From Scolanthus callimorphus (lineage: Eukaryota; Cnidaria; Anthozoa; Actiniaria; Edwardsiidae), in contig CM066913.1 in assembly GCA_033964015.1 (NCBI GenBank), positions 9,976,953 through 10,040,952 on the forward strand: a stretch of DNA of 64,000 nucleotides, written 5' to 3'. The notes under the pieces are model-generated. The model worked only from the letters and a program-made list of their open reading frames with translations. It did not search any database and was not told where the DNA came from. Position numbers and translations under genes: made by a program. Shown here piece by piece: positions 34,727-46,150 of the stretch (its first letter is position 1; each line of letters starts with the position of its first letter).

Positions 34727-36944
34727 AGTGAAACTAGACGCAGAAACTGCGTGACCTCGGGCTTCTCTGGCGTAAGTTCTTTTAATAATGAGTTTGTGCC
34801 CGGGTTAACTTAGATGATCAGATTTGTTTAAAAAAAATTAAATATATTTTTGCACCTTCTTGTCAAATTGTGTGGTTGCAGAAAATATCCATACCCCCAC
34901 CACGGAAGGGTATTGAAAAGTGACCCCCCCCACCCCTCTGGAATTTCCAAGGAAAAATACAGTATTTGTATGGAAATGATCAGGTAATTGACCCCCCTAC
35001 CCCTCCGGAATTTCCAATGCCCTGTAGGAGGGGTATGGATAATTTCTGGAACCACACATTGCATTGAAGCAATAAGCATAGAAGAATCACTGGTGTCATC
35101 AGAACAAAAACAGTATCTCTTATTTACCCTTTCAGGATTTATGAGAAAACCAAACTTTCATTTTTGTTTGTTCGGTTTTAATTGATGGCTTGGTAAAAAC
35201 TAACAAAGGAAAGGCATAATCTATATGTGTAATAGTAGCAGGAAGGTCTGATGAAGAATACCGGAAAAGAGCCTTTATATTGTCATTTTTGCTGTTGCCT
35301 ATTATTGTCCCATCATTGTAATCTAATGTGATCTCCAGGTCTCTAGTAGGCTATAAAAAAATATTTGCTCTCTTGCAACCCCTATCTTATCTGGTTTATC
35401 TTTGAAGCAACATCAATATTCCAAAGGTTTACTTCAGAACATATTAATTCACCAGTAGTACTACTATAGAAGTATGAATGCAATTCCCTTAGATAGTTAT
35501 ATTGGCGAGAATGGTTAACAGTAATGCACCAATCAATTCCAGCAGTGACCATGCCCCCCATGCCAAACCATCGGACCTTTGCATTTTTTTTGAAAAAAAT
35601 CTGCAAAATTCCCCACGGTGGGGACGATGTAGGGGTGCAATTTCCCCAGGGTGGGGCAAAAAAAGTGGTGTAAAGTGCCTGGCCCTGGGGCACATTCACG
35701 AATGTGAAATAAAGAAAATAGAGTGGCAATGTATATATTCTATTGTTACAAATAACTTGAAGCGTGGTTTCTCAACAATCGCAATATATTTACATGGGCA
35801 AGAACAACAACGTGTCTACCTTATATGCATATCTGAGCCTTTAAGTTGTGCAAAAGCTAGAGAGAGAACATTTAGGAATCGCATAGCTGGGTTTTCTGTG
35901 CACGCACAATCTATTTTCGGTGGTTATCATTGGAAAATTAAGACACAGACCGAATATAGACAGCAATCTCTGCTATCACCACTGTAATGAGAACTGGGGC
36001 TGATTGAGATATCTCAACTTAAAGTTGGTCAATGAAATTGCAACAAACCAGTTCCTATCGCCTTGCCAAACACAAATTGTTTAAAAAAATTGGATTCAAA
36101 TCTGAATTCATGGTACATTCGAATACCTCAGCTAAACCCTGTATGCGAAGCTACTCCGCTGCAAGCCCAATTTATTTCCCGTGATAAGCATCCATAGCAT
36201 CATTTTGCTATGAACCTGACTTTACAAAAACTTTTTGGGAAATTTACAAATAAAAAAAAAATTTACAGATAAAACTGAAATAAGAAGTAAGATGAAGATG
36301 GAAAATCTAAAAACAAAAAAATATAAGGCTCTGGTGAGTTGTCCAGATATTAATCTCCAATCCCAACCTAAGAATTTTCATTTGTACCATTGATCCATGC
36401 CTGCCAACCTCAGAGTAGTCAAAACCGAGAGATTGTATTATTTAACAATTAGTTGCAACATGAATATCGTCAGATGGTCCCCTGAAATGGACTCGAGATG
36501 ACTATCCAACGATATTCACTGAGGCGACTTATCTTTTTAGTATATTACACATGTGATTATTCTAAATATTTTTGAATTCCATTTTCGAATCCAAAAACAT
36601 CGATAAAACTGCCAATGTTGGCAGGTCACTATTGAAATTTAGTGTGAGATTCTAAGCCAATCAGCTAGAACGCTCCATTTACCAGAACGCTCCATTTCGA
36701 TAGTCACCTGATGTAAATGTATAAGTTATTTTCATTTTTTTTACTGGGAGGCAAGGTTCAAACTGTGAGTCTTCCAAGTAAACCGGGAGAGTTGGCAGGT
36801 ATGTTGATCTGTCCCATCATCTACAGGGCCTCTTATGCTGTAGAGGTGTAAGCCAGAGTGTCAATCTCCACTGCATCTCTCACACCTGGGTTTGCTTGCT
36901 GAGTGTACCTCTCCAACCTGAGCAGGTCTAGGGAGCACAGTTGA

Positions 36945-37014
36945 TGTAGTGGCTAAGCACTTGCCTCTTACTTCCGCCACCGGGGTTCAATTCCCTGTTG
37001 GGACACAGAGACAT
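36945..37014 (+). other. tRNA-like sequence in arm A
   Basis: GATGTAGTGGCTAAGCAC resembles a box A and GGGGTTCAATTCCCTG a box B, 45 bp apart, the spacing of a tRNA gene. The counterpart in arm B is at 42818-42891 on the minus strand. It is more likely a SINE-type promoter remnant than a working tRNA, because the anticodon arm does not fold cleanly. Confidence 0.5.
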
Positions 37015-37637
37015 TTTCTCTGTTTCTTAACCGTGGATTGAGTTTGGTCAGTTTGTTGTCTTGTTAGAAGCTTGTGTTCCCTTAGATTTAAATCTTGGTG
37101 ATGTGAAAAGCTTTTTTTGGCTTACTGCGTGCTGAATAGTCAAAGGTAGTATTTTGTGTCTGAAACCAGGAAAAAAAAAGAACATTACAAGAAACAAATA
37201 AATAGGCCATGGAGTAAAAGACAATCATAAAGGCATTTGGAGTTGAAAAGGCTCCTTTGCTCCCACCCAGATAATATAATTTTAATTCAAATTAGGGGCA
37301 TGTACTTTTAGCAAGCTATAAAAATGTAGGTTTTTGATTGAGTTTTTTTGGCCCTCAGCAACAAGCCAGACAGTCATCAGAAGTCCAAAAAATATTCATT
37401 CATTTTCATTCATTCATTTTATTGGGATATTTCAAGTATAAAATAAATAATCGGACTGACCCGCAGATAGTACAAACTAATCGAGGCGGGCCAGTCTTAC
37501 AGATTTCTCAGAGTAATTAAATTACATGTGACTATTAAGAGGTTTATATTTCATATAGCTTTAAGACTTAAATTTAAAAAAACAAGGTAAAGGAATTAAG
37601 TGAGGAAAAAGAAGAAGAAACGAGAAAGTGAGCATAA

Positions 37638-38473
37638 TGTATCAGTCAATTCCAGCGGTGACAATCCCCCCCCGGACACCGTGGGGCATTTGCACACCAG
37701 TGCCTTCCCTGGGGTGGGGAATTTTGAAAATTTTGCTGGCCCCGGGGTCGGGAATTGTTTTTCCCCGGGGGAGGGGGGTGGGGAATTTTGTTTTTCTCAT
37801 CTCAAGCGTGTCGGGTTTTGCGAACTACAACCCAGTTACAGAAAATAACGCCACATAAAATATAATGCAGAGCATGGCCCGCCGTATACACCACGTTTGG
37901 AGACTGACACATTTGCACATTTCACAATTAACGTCTTCTATAGAGAAGAAACAGATTTCGCAATTTCGTCTCAGTGGAAAAACATAAAAATGAATTGACA
38001 CTATAAACAGAGTTCCAATTTCGCAAAAAAGTCAAGTAACATAACTGCGAAATAGTTGCTCTGCAAATAGAATAAAGGTAAATTTCGCAATGAGAGATGC
38101 AGCTAAATGGCTACAACCGCGAATGGCCTAGGAATGTCACTTCTTTATTTATATTTTGTCTCACTTTCAGTGAATTGAGAACTCGTTCATAGACAAGAAA
38201 ACTAAAGTACATTTAAAAACGAATTGTGAATGCTCGGACAGTATAAATGGAGTTGAAGTTTTTGTTGTGAAGCTTTGTCACGCAGAGTTACAGTCTTTTT
38301 CTCGTCCCGGGGTGGGGCATTTTTCCGCTTTTTTTGTTCCTCGCCGTGGGGTATTCTGCATTTTTGCTAGCCCGGGGGCGGGGAATTTTCAGTTTTATTT
38401 TTAGAAATGACCAAATGGCGGGGGGGGGGGGGGGGGGGGGGGGCATGGTCACCGCTGGAATTGACTGATACAT
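37638..38473. mobile_element. G-rich foldback element inserted in arm A
   Basis: The ends TGTATCAGTCAATTCCAGCG are inverted copies (37638 and 38473). The interior alternates GGGGTGGGG / GGGGAATTTT words and ends in an uninterrupted G run of 24 (about 38420-38443). A relative with CAATTCCAGCAGTGACCATG lies at about 35530. A TSD could not be separated from the ends (CATAAT at both sides). Confidence 0.85.
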
Positions 38474-38945
38474 AATCTATGTCTTCTTTGAAATCAATAC
38501 AGATATTTCATCTGTATCGATATTATACCGATTTTCAGACATTAGAATATCTAATAGAATTTCTCTTAATTTCTCTTTCTTAATATGCACCCATGTAGTT
38601 AACTCTTGCCCGGATTTTCAAAATAAATAGCTCTCAATTATCATATTTCAATACAAGATTCATGTTTGTATCGAATCAAGATCGCTTCTTATTTTTGAGA
38701 TTGAGTAGAGGAACTCGATGTTTTATACTTTGTTTAGCAACAGGAATCACAGATTTATACCGAATCTCCGTTAAATATACAAACTAGACACATCAGAGAT
38801 AGATATTTCTGTCGTAATGGGGAAATAAATAGTTTCAAAGAGGCAGGAACATTGGGTAAGGTTGGTTGTTATAATATCATACATATGGGTCAAGTCGCAT
38901 TGTGAGAGGGAGACGAGCGACAGACAGAAATATTGAAAAAAATAC

Positions 38946-39032
38946 CTGGTTTGCGGCATCGGAGTACTCTGACATCCCATCAGCATCAACAAATCGACCC
39001 TCTGCACAGTTCCTTGTCAAATCATGGTTCAT
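38946..39032 (-). CDS. 29-codon first exon in arm A (paralogue of 41985-42071)
   Basis: An ATG exon of exactly 29 codons ends at a consensus donor (AACCAGGTATTT). It reads MNHDLTRNCAEGRF then VDADGMSEYSDAANQ. A TATAAATA box lies at 39069-39062, 30 bp upstream. The opposite arm keeps the same start, length and donor with one clear residue difference (C to Y). I find no second exon, so the product is unknown; a transposon-encoded or captured promoter-exon module is possible. Confidence 0.5.
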
Positions 39033-39061
39033 AAGATGGGTTTTGAGTTCTTATCTTAGCC

Positions 39062-39069
39062 TATTTATA
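39062..39069 (-). promoter_or_regulatory. TATA box, arm A
   Basis: TATAAATA on the minus strand lies 29-30 bp upstream of the ATG of the 29-codon exon, matching the arm B arrangement. CCAAGATGGCGGC, a YY1-type site, lies about 20 bp further upstream (39088-39100, reading + strand). Confidence 0.5.
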
Positions 39070-39525
39070 CTCCGATTCGTGTAATCCAAGATGGCGGCTC
39101 ATTTCAGGATCCAAACGCAGTGTGTGGACTTCCGATTGGCTAGATTTTCACCGGCTGTAAACGTTGACGAATAGGCTATAGCCGAAATCTGAGTATCGTG
39201 TACTGCTGATTGGCTAAATACACACTGATTGGCAGCTGTCAAAGGTGCGTTTTGCGACTGAAAGGAAAAATACGACGAAAGCCCATTTTATACCTCGGGC
39301 CTTCCACAGGAAGCCCGAGGAATTATTTGTCATCATATTTGTACACTTGTGTGCGAGTCTCATGATGATTGGTTAAAAGCCTCGGGAGATATGGGCCCGC
39401 TAACTTCACCGAGTTGCCCGCTGAGTTGCCCGCTAGCTTCACCTTGGTCAGTAAACCACATGGTTTTCATAATTCTGCGAACTCTGAATTGTGTTTCCAA
39501 AGCGTTCCCTGAATCAAACATCTAA

Positions 39526-40074
39526 AGACCGGTTTACACTTGCAATAGTTGTTGCATTTGTCGCGGCGATTTTTCTCGCGCGGAGTTGCAATTCCAACTC
39601 TCTAGTGTAAACTAGATGCAAATCCGGTGCGATTTCTGTGCTCTCTTTTCTTCAAATCGCATCAAGTTGCAAAGAGTTTCGAACATGTTTGAAATCTCCG
39701 CGACATCACGCGACAAAAATTGCGGCAGATCGCGCCGAGTTGCACAGTTTTCATTAAGCCTGGTGCACACTTGCGACATAACGACATAAGAAACATGTCA
39801 CGCGAACAAAATTTAGTGGTTTCAAGAAGTTGAAGTCGTCAAAAAATAACATAAGATTGCTTTGGTGAAGTAATCTAATGAAGATCCATGGAAAATATTG
39901 ATTGTTTCAATTATTTTCCCGTACTTTTTTCGTTGCAACATAACGTCCTTATGTCGTTATGTCGCTAGTGTGCACCAGGCTTTAGTGATTTTGAGTTGAC
40001 GCGTACGTGCGAGAAAAATCGCCGCGACTCGCGGGACAAACATTGTAGCAAAACTTGCTAGTGTAAACGGGCCA
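39526..40074. mobile_element. Foldback MITE (GGTTTACACT ends) with a nested MITE
   Basis: CCGGTTTACACTTGCAA on the left and TTGCTAGTGTAAACGGGCC on the right are inverted copies; the interior words AAATCGCCGCGAC and GTCGCGGCGATTT also pair. It is interrupted by a second MITE at 39757-39981. The rest of the spacer between the inverted arms (40075-41430) shows no gene and no clear repeat. Confidence 0.85.
39757..39981. mobile_element. PIF/Harbinger-like MITE with TTA target site
   Basis: The ends AGCCTGGTGCACACTTGCG and its inverted copy are flanked by TTA on both sides. A relative with TAA duplications lies at 52865-53098. Three-base TWA duplications are the PIF/Harbinger habit. The repeated word GACATAACGACATAAG fills both arms. 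Confidence 0.88.
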
Positions 40075-41431
40075 TAAGCAACCCGGCAGCTTTGCAAAAC
40101 CTCCGAGTGTTGTTTGTGGTTGCTAAGTGTTACTTTACATCTTAGACAGTCGAAACGTTTCGTAGAAATCGCTTGACTAAGCATAACTCGTCACCTAACG
40201 AGCTACAAGTGTACTGTCAGTTCACGTCAGTTTTCAGATTTCTTGAGCTGATTTAGCAGCTTCCTTCGATCGCACAACTATTAGTTGTGTTTTCCTCCTC
40301 CCGCTCGCAGTCGGCCTAAGAGAGGGGGAAACCACTGCTCGCAGGGTAATTTCAATGTGTCCCCCATCTCCCAAAAGTAGTCAAACACCGGAGAACCAAA
40401 AAAAATACTAGATATGGGGAAAAAATCGAGTAAAATCGTCCATCTTTTCTGGTGGCCCGTCTCTTTCGTTCGAGATAGCTACGTCACACTCTTAGGGCAA
40501 AGGGCATTCGATTTCCGGTGTTAGGTTTACAAAATTTCCCCGAGGAAATACCGGAGATGCTTCAGTTATTTCTGTACGGAAAAAGCAGAAGAAATTAAGT
40601 TACTCCTATGTTAGGGAACTGTCCCGAGCATTTATCGCTCAAATATATGTTTCTGTTGCATGACAATGTACGTTTGCGTGTTTATAAACGTGTTGTAGTT
40701 AATATAGGGCGTGATATTCCATAAACTATTCTAATTATTTACAAATTGGTACGCTTTTTATGCACAATACATATAGGCACGAAGTAATTTCCAAAGAGCC
40801 GTGAAACAAAGTGCATAACGTAACAGTCTAGACAACACAAGAGAACAATGGAAACCCCTCAATATCTACAATAATTATTTCTTAGCAGTCAGTTCTTAAA
40901 ACTTCCACTGAATATTAAAGCGCGTCCTCGTAAACGCGTTTCCTTAGACATTCATACTCAGCGAGTATGTGTGTGATAACTCCTAACGCGTTGCTATCGG
41001 AGATATTAAATGAAAATGAACAAAGCAACTTTCAACTTCATGCTATAGCCTATAGCCCGAGAAAAGCCACTTCTTTCTCGGACGTGACGTGAATTACCGC
41101 TCTTTGATTGTGCCCCATTATCGAAGACGTGTGCAATATTCACAGCCCTATATATATCCCGTATATATACATCTATCAAGGCAGCCTACAATACCTTTAG
41201 AATCTGTTTCTGAACAGGAACGAATTGCATCCATCATCCGCAGAAGGGATTTTACATAATTTCAGGTCATAGCGAATACTAAATCTGACCTAATTAACAA
41301 AAACTGAGCAGGAACTGTTTTTTCGTCTGAGAATGTTTCAAGTGTTCAACAAACCGATTTCTATATTTGGAAGCATGATGTCATAATATGTCACGCAAGT
41401 CTGACACAGGCCATGGAGGCCTGGATATACT
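40075..41431. other. Spacer between inverted arms, nothing recognised
   Basis: I see no coding exon, tandem array or foldback in this 1.36-kb stretch. Open frames are short and stops frequent on both strands. Confidence 0.5.
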
Positions 41432-41589
41432 TAGCCTCGTCCCCAGGCTACCCCTTTCATGTCAGCTCCATGATGCTTTGCGCACCTAGCACACTTTCCA
41501 ATATGGCGGCCGCTCTTCAAGCTGACTCCAATGACGTCATAGCCGGGCAAAGCGTGACAGGCCCGCCGAGTAGCCTGGGGACGAGGCTA
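41432..41589. mobile_element. 158-bp MITE with exact 9-bp TSD (TAGCCTCGTCC ends)
   Basis: The element starts TAGCCTCGTCCCCAGGCTA and ends TAGCCTGGGGACGAGGCTA. GGATATACT is duplicated exactly at 41423-41431 and 41590-41598. The TAGCCT start and 9-bp duplication group it with 33227-33421 and 56381-56657. Confidence 0.93.
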
Positions 41590-41776
41590 GGATATACTGA
41601 AAAGTATCATTCCTCGGGCTTCCGGTGGAAGGCCCGAGGTATAAAATGGGCTTTTCGTTTTTTCTGCTTTCAGTCGCAAAACGCACCTTTGACAGCTGCC
41701 AATCAGTGTGTATTTAGCCAATCAGCAGTACACGATACTCAGATTTCGGCTATAGCCTATTCGTCAAAGTTTACAG

Positions 41777-41852
41777 CATCCTCGCGCGCCAGGGTCCTTC
41801 CCTCACCTCCCCCCTGGGGGAGGTGAGGGAAGGACCCTGGCGCGCGAGGATG
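41777..41852. mobile_element. 76-bp perfect-hairpin insertion with 9-bp TSD
   Basis: CATCCTCGCGCGCCAGGG is followed immediately by its full inverted copy, so the whole element is one hairpin. AGTTTACAG flanks it on both sides (41768-41776 and 41853-41861). The equivalent place in arm A (near 39160, CGGCTGTAAACGTTGACG read inverted) has no insertion, which gives a natural empty site. Confidence 0.93.
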
Positions 41853-41947
41853 AGTTTACAGCCGGTGAAAATATAGCCAATCGGAAGTCCACACACTTGC
41901 GTTTGGATCCTGAAATGAGCCGCCATCTTGGATTACACGAATCGGAG

Positions 41948-41955
41948 TATAAATA
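41948..41955 (+). promoter_or_regulatory. TATA box, arm B
   Basis: TATAAATA lies 30 bp before the ATG at 41985. A start at the usual distance would give a very short leader. The inverted YY1-type word GCCGCCATCTTGG (about 41920-41932) precedes it. Conservation between the arms supports function in at least the ancestral copy. Confidence 0.55.
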
Positions 41956-41984
41956 GGCTAAGATAAGAACTTAAAACCCATCTT

Positions 41985-42071
41985 ATGAACCATGATTTGA
42001 CAAGGAACTATGCAGAGGGTCGATTTGTTGATGCTGATGGGATGTCAGAGTACTCCGATGCCGCAAACCAG
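41985..42071 (+). CDS. 29-codon first exon in arm B
   Basis: It reads MNHDLTRNYAEGRF then VDADGMSEYSDAANQ and stops at a donor (AACCAGGTATTTT), phase 0. It is the paralogue of the arm A exon at 39032-38946. Reading through the donor gives a longer frame to 42251, which arm A does not preserve equally, so I prefer the spliced form. Downstream exons were not found. Confidence 0.5.
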
Positions 42072-42817
42072 GTATTTTTTCAAAATTTCTGTCTGCCGCT
42101 CGTCTGCCTCAGTTCGCGGACAGTGTGGCGACTTGACCCATATATTATAACAACCAACTTTACCCAACGTTCCTGTCTCTTTGAAACTATTTATTGCCCC
42201 ATAATTACGACAGAAACATCTATTTCTGATGTGTCTAGTTTGTATATTTAGCAGAGATTCGGGATAAATCTGTGATTCCTGTTGCTAAACAAAGTAAGAA
42301 ATTCAATTTCTGTACTCACAAATAAGAAGCGATCTTGATTCGATACAAACATGAATCTTGAAATATGATCGGAAATCTTTGAAAGATAATTGAGAGCTAT
42401 TTATTTTGAAAATCCGGACAAGAGTTAACTCCATGGGTACATATTTTGGGACTTCTGATGACTGTCTGGCTTGTTGCTAAGGGTAAAAAAAACTCAATCA
42501 AAAACCTACATTTTAGCTTGCTAAAAGTACATGCCCCTAATTAATTATATTATCTGGGTGGGAGCAAAGGAGCCTTTTCAACTCCAAATGCCTTTATGAA
42601 TACCTTTTACTCCATGGCCTATTTATTTGTTTCTTACAATGTTTTTTTTTCCTGGTTTCAGACACAAAATACTACCTTTGACTATTCAGCACGCTGTAAG
42701 CCAAAAAAAACTTTCACATCACCAAGATTTCAATCTAAGGGAACACAAGCTTCTAACAAGACAACAAACTGACCAAACTCAATCCACAGTTAAGAAACAG
42801 AAAAAATGTCTCTCAGT

Positions 42818-42891
42818 GTCCCAACAGGGAATTGAACCCGGGTGGCAGAAGTAAGAGGCGAGTGCTTAGCCACTACATCAACTGTGCTTCC
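42818..42891 (-). other. tRNA-like sequence in arm B
   Basis: This is the inverted copy of 36945-37014, with the box-B-like GGGTTCAATTCCCTG and box-A-like TAGTGGCTAAGCACT on the minus strand. Differences between the two arms are few. Confidence 0.5.
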
Positions 42892-43656
42892 TAGACTTAA
42901 AGAAAACCTCATGGTATTGTTCTCCTCCATTGTATTGCCTCATTCTATAATACACTCCATTGCACTCCATTGTTTTAGACAATGCCTTGCATAAATTTGT
43001 CAGTGTATTGGACAACCCTCTGTAGATGATGGGACAGATCAACATACCTGCCAACTCTCCCTGTTTACTTGAGAGACTCACAGCTTGAGTCTCGCCTCCC
43101 AGTAAAAAAAATGAAAATATCTTATACATTTACAGTATATCTCCCAGTAAATCTGGGTGATTATCTCTTTTTAGTAAAATTACACACCAGGTGACTATCG
43201 AAGATGGAGCGTTCTGGAAAATAGAGCATTCTGATTGGCTTAGAATTTCACACTAAATTTCAATAGTCACCTGCCAACATTGGCAGTTTTATCGATGTTT
43301 TTGGATTCGAAAATGGAATTCAAAAATATTTAGAATAATCGCATCTCATGTGAACAAGGAAATATTTTGTTTTGATTTGAAGGCATATGAAGTCATGTTT
43401 TACAAAGGTACTACTGTTACATGGTATGCTCATAGAAAATTGTGACACATCAAGAAGTTCTCTACTTGCTGAAGCTGCAAATGTAAATTGCAAAATGTTC
43501 CAACAATGAGCATGACGTGCACTGGTTATATGTTAAAGTGGCGAGTTTAGCCAGCATGAATGTTAAAGATGACGAATGATTGTTAAAGATAACAAAAGAG
43601 AGAAAATTAGAATGTTTTTGTGTTTACAAATGTTGTTGATAATTTGTTCTCACCTA

Positions 43657-43815
43657 CAGTAAACATGTGCATATAAGAACAGCCAATTTCAGGGTCAGTC
43701 TGAATATAACTTCCATATTAAGTATAAGGTTCTTATAAAATAGGTATCTAAAATTGCACATTTCAGCCTGATGTTCTTAATCCATTTGTTTTTTATATGT
43801 GGATGTTTACAGTAT
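43657..43815. mobile_element. Degenerate MITE related to 63008-63433
   Basis: TACAGTAAACATGTGCATATAAGAAC and the inverted ATATGTGGATGTTTACAGTA bound it, with GGTTCTTATA and CAGCCTGATGTTCTTAA inside. The same words in better condition bound the element at 63008-63433. Confidence 0.65.
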
Positions 43816-43822
43816 TCAAACA

Positions 43823-44218
43823 ATAGGCCTTTTGTAACAGATGGTCACGTGACCCAGTCACCTTTAAAATGAGCAGCTCCACCCAACTATTGTTCAGAAA
43901 TGAAAAGAGCATATTGTTTTTAGTAAAAAGGCAGAGTTTCAGCTCTATACAATGAATACGTGAAGAGGGAGAGCAAAAAGAAAACTTTATTTTACAAGGA
44001 TTTGTATGATTGGATTGCAAGCCTTGCAATAATCATACAAACCCTACTAAAAAAGCTTTATTTTTGCTCCCAATCTTTGAGTTTGCATTGTAGCGGGCTC
44101 AAATTTGACTTTTAACTAAATCAGTATGCTCTTTTCATTTCTGAGCATCATTTTGGTGAATCTACTCATTTTAAGGGTGACCGGGTCATGTCTCCATCGG
44201 CTGCAAAAGGTCTATTGC
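43823..44218. mobile_element. Foldback element (CAATAGGCCTTTTG ends)
   Basis: CAATAGGCCTTTTGTAACAG and the inverted CTGCAAAAGGTCTATTG are its tips. AATGAAAAGAGCATA and TATGCTCTTTTCATT also pair, around a central TTTGTATGATTG / CAATAATCATACAAA hairpin. No coding features are present. Confidence 0.8.
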
Positions 44219-44752
44219 AACATTCAACATTGAGAAGGATATACAAAAACTAGATGGAGATAAAATGGAGACACTCATGTTAATTCACCGATCCCGCATT
44301 CATTGTTATACCCCTAGTTACTGTTGCTACGTCGGACAAGCCAAATTTTATATTTGGCATAGAGCGCGGAAAAGACACCGATTGCAGGGAGGTGTTAGAA
44401 GTTGTTGCATGAAATTTGGATTTTATATTTTTATCTCGAAAAGCTGAATAATTATTGAAAAATCTTTGATATTCAAGTTTGTTGCTCGGACATTTTGAAT
44501 TCCGTAGGGAAAACTTCCTATTGTTTGCTATGAGTGGGCGGAGCTATCGTCAAAATAGGGATCGGTCAATTGTAAAGGAGGTTGAATTTGATGTATTGAA
44601 GGAACAGAAGACTGTAAAGTCAATTGACATTGGTCAATAAGTAGGATTAACATTGCAATTTCAAGCACTTACTGCTGGCATACAGATCTCATTATTAAAA
44701 GAACTTACGCCAGAGAAGCCCGAGGTCACGCAGTTTCTGCGTCTAGTTTAGA

Positions 44753-46150
44753 ATCAAAGACAACAACTGGTATCATATCACTAATTTTCTTCTTATTTGA
44801 TACATCTTTTCAAAATATAAATAATTACAAAATATTCAAAGGCATTTGCTTTTCAATGAGAAAATTATACTACAAGAGACTATTTGAAGAAACAATAACA
44901 ACAATAAAATACGCACCAGACTTTTACATGGAATTGATATATTATTCTTTTGTAAAATGTCCTGACTAGAAGTCTTTATCAATTATTATTTTCAAAGCGA
45001 ATCAAAGCGAATGATAGACTTATTGTATACTATGGACGCTACGGCTAACCTGGCTACCGAGATCAAGCTCGCACTATGATTGGCTGAAATATTTTTGGAC
45101 GAGAAACGTCGTCTAGAGACTGGGAACCATTGGAAACAGGTAAGAATGTCCAAACCTTCGACTTCGGTCGAGTTTAGACGAAACGAAAGAATAGCGAGCC
45201 TTTATCAAGGTGTGCTCAGCGATAACCCGCTATATCATCCAATAAAATGCTTGTAATCGTACAACAACAACAAAAAAAAAAAAACAGTTCACCGCTGTCT
45301 CAGAGAAGCATCGTAGACTCTTGAATTTCCCTGAAACAAAATATCAATGATACACTATAATGTCATTTTCGTATTTTTTTTTCTCAAATCATTATCACTA
45401 AGCCAAAAGTTCTAAGTCTGATGACGTATGAATTTTGCTTTACCCGCTAGGAATATACCTCCTCGGCTTGGGCGTAATGTTGTCCCATTTCAGATCACGT
45501 GACATTCAGTTGAATAATCTTTCTTTGTTTGGATTGCTTCCATATTCATATATCCTTCGGTGCGTACAGAAAAACAAAAAAAGAATACTCATGGGAATGC
45601 CACGTGATCTTAAATGGGAAACATAGGCCTTTCTTTTTTTTAAATAAACCGGTTTATCTAAAACATAGGTGCGCAGAGCGTACGGGAAGCTATTTGCTGA
45701 TGTTCTACAGGGTGGGACGGGCTGCGGCTCGTCTGCTCGCAGGGGAGGCTCTGGGGACATCCATTCGAGGGCCTTCGCTGATTGGCTGATTTTAAACGTT
45801 GGGGCATGCACAGAAAGGTGTTGCTCTCAGCGGCTCTGTATCAAATCTCGCGCATGCGTCAACGGCTGTCACCAGAGCCTCCCCCGCGAGAGGTGACGAG
45901 AAAAGAGGTGGGAATTGTTTCGATGACGTCACCGGTTAAAGCAATGCGGCGTTAATTCTCATATTGGGTTTTAGTTTTGTCTCTTAAAGCAGGGACGTCC
46001 CTGCTTAAAGCAAGCGATAAATTTTAGAAACTATTGTGTATATGCTCAGTGGCAACTTATTGTCTAAGTAGTTCTTCCTTTTCCCGTCGACTCGGATTAA
46101 AAAAATAACTTTTTCAATCACACACTTCCGGTAACAAAACACAAAAAGTG
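44753..46150. other. Intergenic stretch with a MITE fragment
   Basis: Nothing coding is supported. At 45690-45905 lies a fragment of the family seen complete at 53129-53440 (CTCGTCTGCTCGCAGGGGAG and CCTCCCCCGCGAG). A short palindrome AGCAGGGACGTCCCTGCT lies near 45990-46008. Confidence 0.55.

Larger units (their letters stand above)
34727..39321. mobile_element. Inverted duplication, arm A (element with CCTCGGGCTTC ends)
   Basis: This segment is the inverted counterpart of 41612-44752. Its inner edge ends AGGAAGCCCGAGG and its outer edge has GACGCAGAAACTGCGTGACC followed by CTCGGGCTTCTCTGGCG. Homologous blocks appear in mirrored order: outer edge, 36540-36830, tRNA-like 36945-37014, 37060-37385, 38640-38760, and the promoter/exon block 38940-39300. 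The end words CCTCGGGCTTC at both edges suggest one transposon of about 4.6 kb. Later insertions include 37638-38473 and a related element near 35525-35700. Much of 34800-36540 has no counterpart in arm B and no recognised gene. Confidence 0.85.
29363..39438. mobile_element. Large foldback element, split by later insertions
   Basis: The left arm runs from 29363 (GCGGGCAACTCAGCGGGC) to about 30045 and again after the nested element. The right arm is its inverted copy at 33966-34452 and continues at 39322-39438, where GCCCGCTAACTTCACCGAG closes it. The arm is therefore cut by a 4.87-kb insert (34453-39321). The arms carry ~125-bp repeats with GACGTCATCAATCACGTGAC and CGAAACCAGAATGGAAAAGTG. The centre (32560-33965) is a second tandem array. 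No transposase is visible and no target duplication could be defined. Confidence 0.85.
41612..44752. mobile_element. Inverted duplication, arm B
   Basis: This is the inverted counterpart of 34727-39321, starting CCTCGGGCTTCCGG and ending GAAGCCCGAGG then TCACGCAGTTTCTGCGTC. It holds the promoter/exon block (41640-42250), 42290-42420, 42460-42730, the tRNA-like segment and 43025-43340 in the mirrored order of arm A. It lacks the G-rich element of arm A and has its own insertion at 41777-41852. From 43380 to 44690 it has no counterpart in arm A but carries two foldback repeats (43657-43815 and 43823-44218). Confidence 0.85.

Noticed and set aside
35382..35987. Opposed 115- and 161-codon frames
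   Set aside because: They overlap a G-rich foldback relative (about 35525-35700); coding character stops at its edges.
41985..42251. 88-codon read-through of the arm B exon
   Set aside because: The donor AACCAGGTATTT is kept in both arms, whereas the sequence after it differs in length between the arms, so splicing is the better reading.
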